Shown: positions 63,023 to 64,000 of the stretch, in pieces
Numbering within the stretch: the first letter of the stretch is position 1
Layout: every line of letters starts with the position of its first letter
Assembly (NCBI GenBank): GCA_003224085.1
Contig: QHYK01000084.1
Span: forward strand, 1 to 64,000
Length of the DNA stretch: 64,000 nucleotides
From: Acidobacteriota bacterium
GTDB taxonomy: Bacteria > Acidobacteriota > Terriglobia > Acidiferrales > UBA7541
Direction: 5' to 3'
Notes under the pieces: model-generated
What the model was told of the DNA's origin: nothing
Database searches by the model: none
What the model saw: the letters and a program-made list of their open reading frames with translations, nothing else
Made by a program: the position numbers and the translations under genes

Positions 63023-64000
63023 TTAAGGTACAGGCTTGGATTTTAACTTACGGATTTCGTCGAGGCGAACGCGGAGGCGCTGCTCGAAGCCCTGGTCGGT
63101 GGGATGGTAGTAGGTGCGGCCGGCGAGATTGTCGGGGAGACAGGGCATGTCGGTGACTTTTTCCTCGAAATTGTGAGCGTACTTGTAGCCTTCGCCATAG
63201 CCCATGTGTTTCATGAGGCCGGTGACGGGATTGCGGAGATGCAGCGGGACGGGGTCGGCTTCGGTTTTCTGGACGTCTTCGATGACCTCGCCGTAGGCGG
63301 TTTCGAGCGCATTGGATTTGGGCGCGAGCGCGAGATAGACGGCGGCCTGCGCGAGCGCGAGATAACCTTCGGGCGGGCCGATGAAGTGGAAGGCGTCTTT
63401 TGCGGCGATGGTGATGGCCAGGGCGCTGGGCTCGGCGAGGCCGACGTCTTCGCTGGCCATGCGCACCATGCGGCGCGCGATGTAGAGCGGGTCTTCGCCG
63501 GACTCGATCATCCGCCCGAGCCAGTAGAGCGCGGCGTCGGGGTCGGAGTTGCGGACGGATTTGTGGAGCGCGGAAATGAGATTGAAGTGCTCTTCGCCGG
63601 CTTTGTCATAGCGGAGAAGTTTGCGCTGGAGAATGTCTTCGAGAAGCTCGGAGGTGATGACGCGCGGGGCGTTTTTCTTGGGACGCGTGCTTTTGACGGC
63701 GAGTTCAAGGGTATTGTAGGCGATGCGGGCGTCGCCGTTGGCGAAAGAAGCGATGCGAAAGGGGATGTCGTCAGAGACTTCGATGGATTCGTTGCCGAAG
63801 CCGCGTTCTTTGTCGGCGAGGGCGCGGCGAAGCAGTTCCACGATTTGCGGCGTGGCGAGAGGTTCGAGGACGTAGACTTTGGTGCGCGAGAGCAGCGGAG
63901 AGATGACTTCGAAGGAAGGATTCTCGGTGGTCGCGCCGATAAAAGTGATGTGGCCGGCTTCGACGTGAGGGAGGAAGGCGTCTTGCTGGGCCTTGTTGAA
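63023..64000 (-). CDS. rarA: Replication-associated recombination protein RarA (5' end cut by window)
   Basis: The frame is open from the window edge and starts in the middle of the AAA+ domain: FNKAQQDAFLPHVEAGHITFIGATTENPSFEV, with the sensor region LLSRTKVYVLEPL. The Mgs/RarA tetramerisation part follows: DKAGEEHFNLISALHKSVRNSDPDAALYWLGRMI, ASEDVGLAEPSAL and LPDNLAGRTYYHPTDQGFE. It acts at stalled replication forks. Walker A lies outside the window. Confidence 0.95.
   Translation of the reverse strand, partial: FNKAQQDAFLPHVEAGHITFIGATTENPSFEVISPLLSRTKVYVLEPLATPQIVELLRRALADKERGFGNESIEVSDDIPFRIASFANGDARIAYNTLELAVKSTRPKKNAPRVITSELLEDILQRKLLRYDKAGEEHFNLISALHKSVRNSDPDAALYWLGRMIESGEDPLYIARRMVRMASEDVGLAEPSALAITIAAKDAFHFIGPPEGYLALAQAAVYLALAPKSNALETAYGEVIEDVQKTEADPVPLHLRNPVTGLMKHMGYGEGYKYAHNFEEKVTDMPCLPDNLAGRTYYHPTDQGFEQRLRVRLDEIRKLKSKPVP

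Overview
The window looks like chromosomal DNA of an Acidobacteriota member, close to the Terriglobia/Koribacter/Solibacter side. That placement is inferred from gene content, not from a phylogenetic marker. The content includes an SBBP beta-propeller secreted protein, a lipoprotein with Ig-like and He_PIG modules, a DUF3395-like secreted protein, a menaquinone-type succinate dehydrogenase, and a pyruvoyl-arginine-decarboxylase polyamine set with a deoxyhypusine-synthase-like enzyme. Short degenerate intergenic repeats are numerous. Region 1-9435 is accessory DNA abutting the 3' end of a tRNA-Phe gene (9436-9510, minus). It holds the end of an IS630-like transposase, an internally deleted NYN gene, an apparently intact histidine kinase/LuxR regulator pair, a phosphotransferase pseudogene with three lesions, a seven-repeat SBBP protein, a HigB toxin fragment and a mosaic serine recombinase without its catalytic half. 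It reads as a decayed tRNA-associated island. Region 9540-25975 carries a decayed exported-protein gene coupled to ftsK, then ftsK, uppP, a GNAT acetyltransferase, a GH5 glycosidase, a phosphoesterase lipoprotein, RNase J and a polyamine locus. In that locus a pyruvoyl arginine decarboxylase, agmatine deiminase and N-carbamoylputrescine amidase would make putrescine from arginine, and a DHS-like enzyme could convert it to homospermidine. Region 26252-45540 holds sdhCAB behind a good promoter with an operator-like palindrome, an exported M19 dipeptidase and cyclophilin, and a sulfite reductase/51-aa membrane peptide/YeiH exporter set. It continues with an exported arginase-fold protein, mdh, icd, an AhpD-like protein, inositol-phosphate synthase and several small secreted or membrane proteins. 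Region 45618-64000 has PolX, cspA with a clear promoter and terminator, a NUDIX hydrolase, a LytTR regulator and an acyl-CoA dehydrogenase. After these come trpS, scpA, scpB, two adjacent RluB/RsuA-type pseudouridine synthases, hisC, a CoA-binding protein, a beta-propeller protein, a two-domain VOC protein and the 3' part of rarA. The most unusual signal is in 52-62 kb. A short tandem repeat built on GTGGCGAGTGGC sits in frame inside or at the ends of at least six protein genes, in both orientations. A second family (GARATTCGAGA-like) and a third (ACACAGAGAAG-like, usually just upstream of starts) occur in the same stretch. One of the two pseudouridine synthases also has Glu in place of the catalytic Asp.
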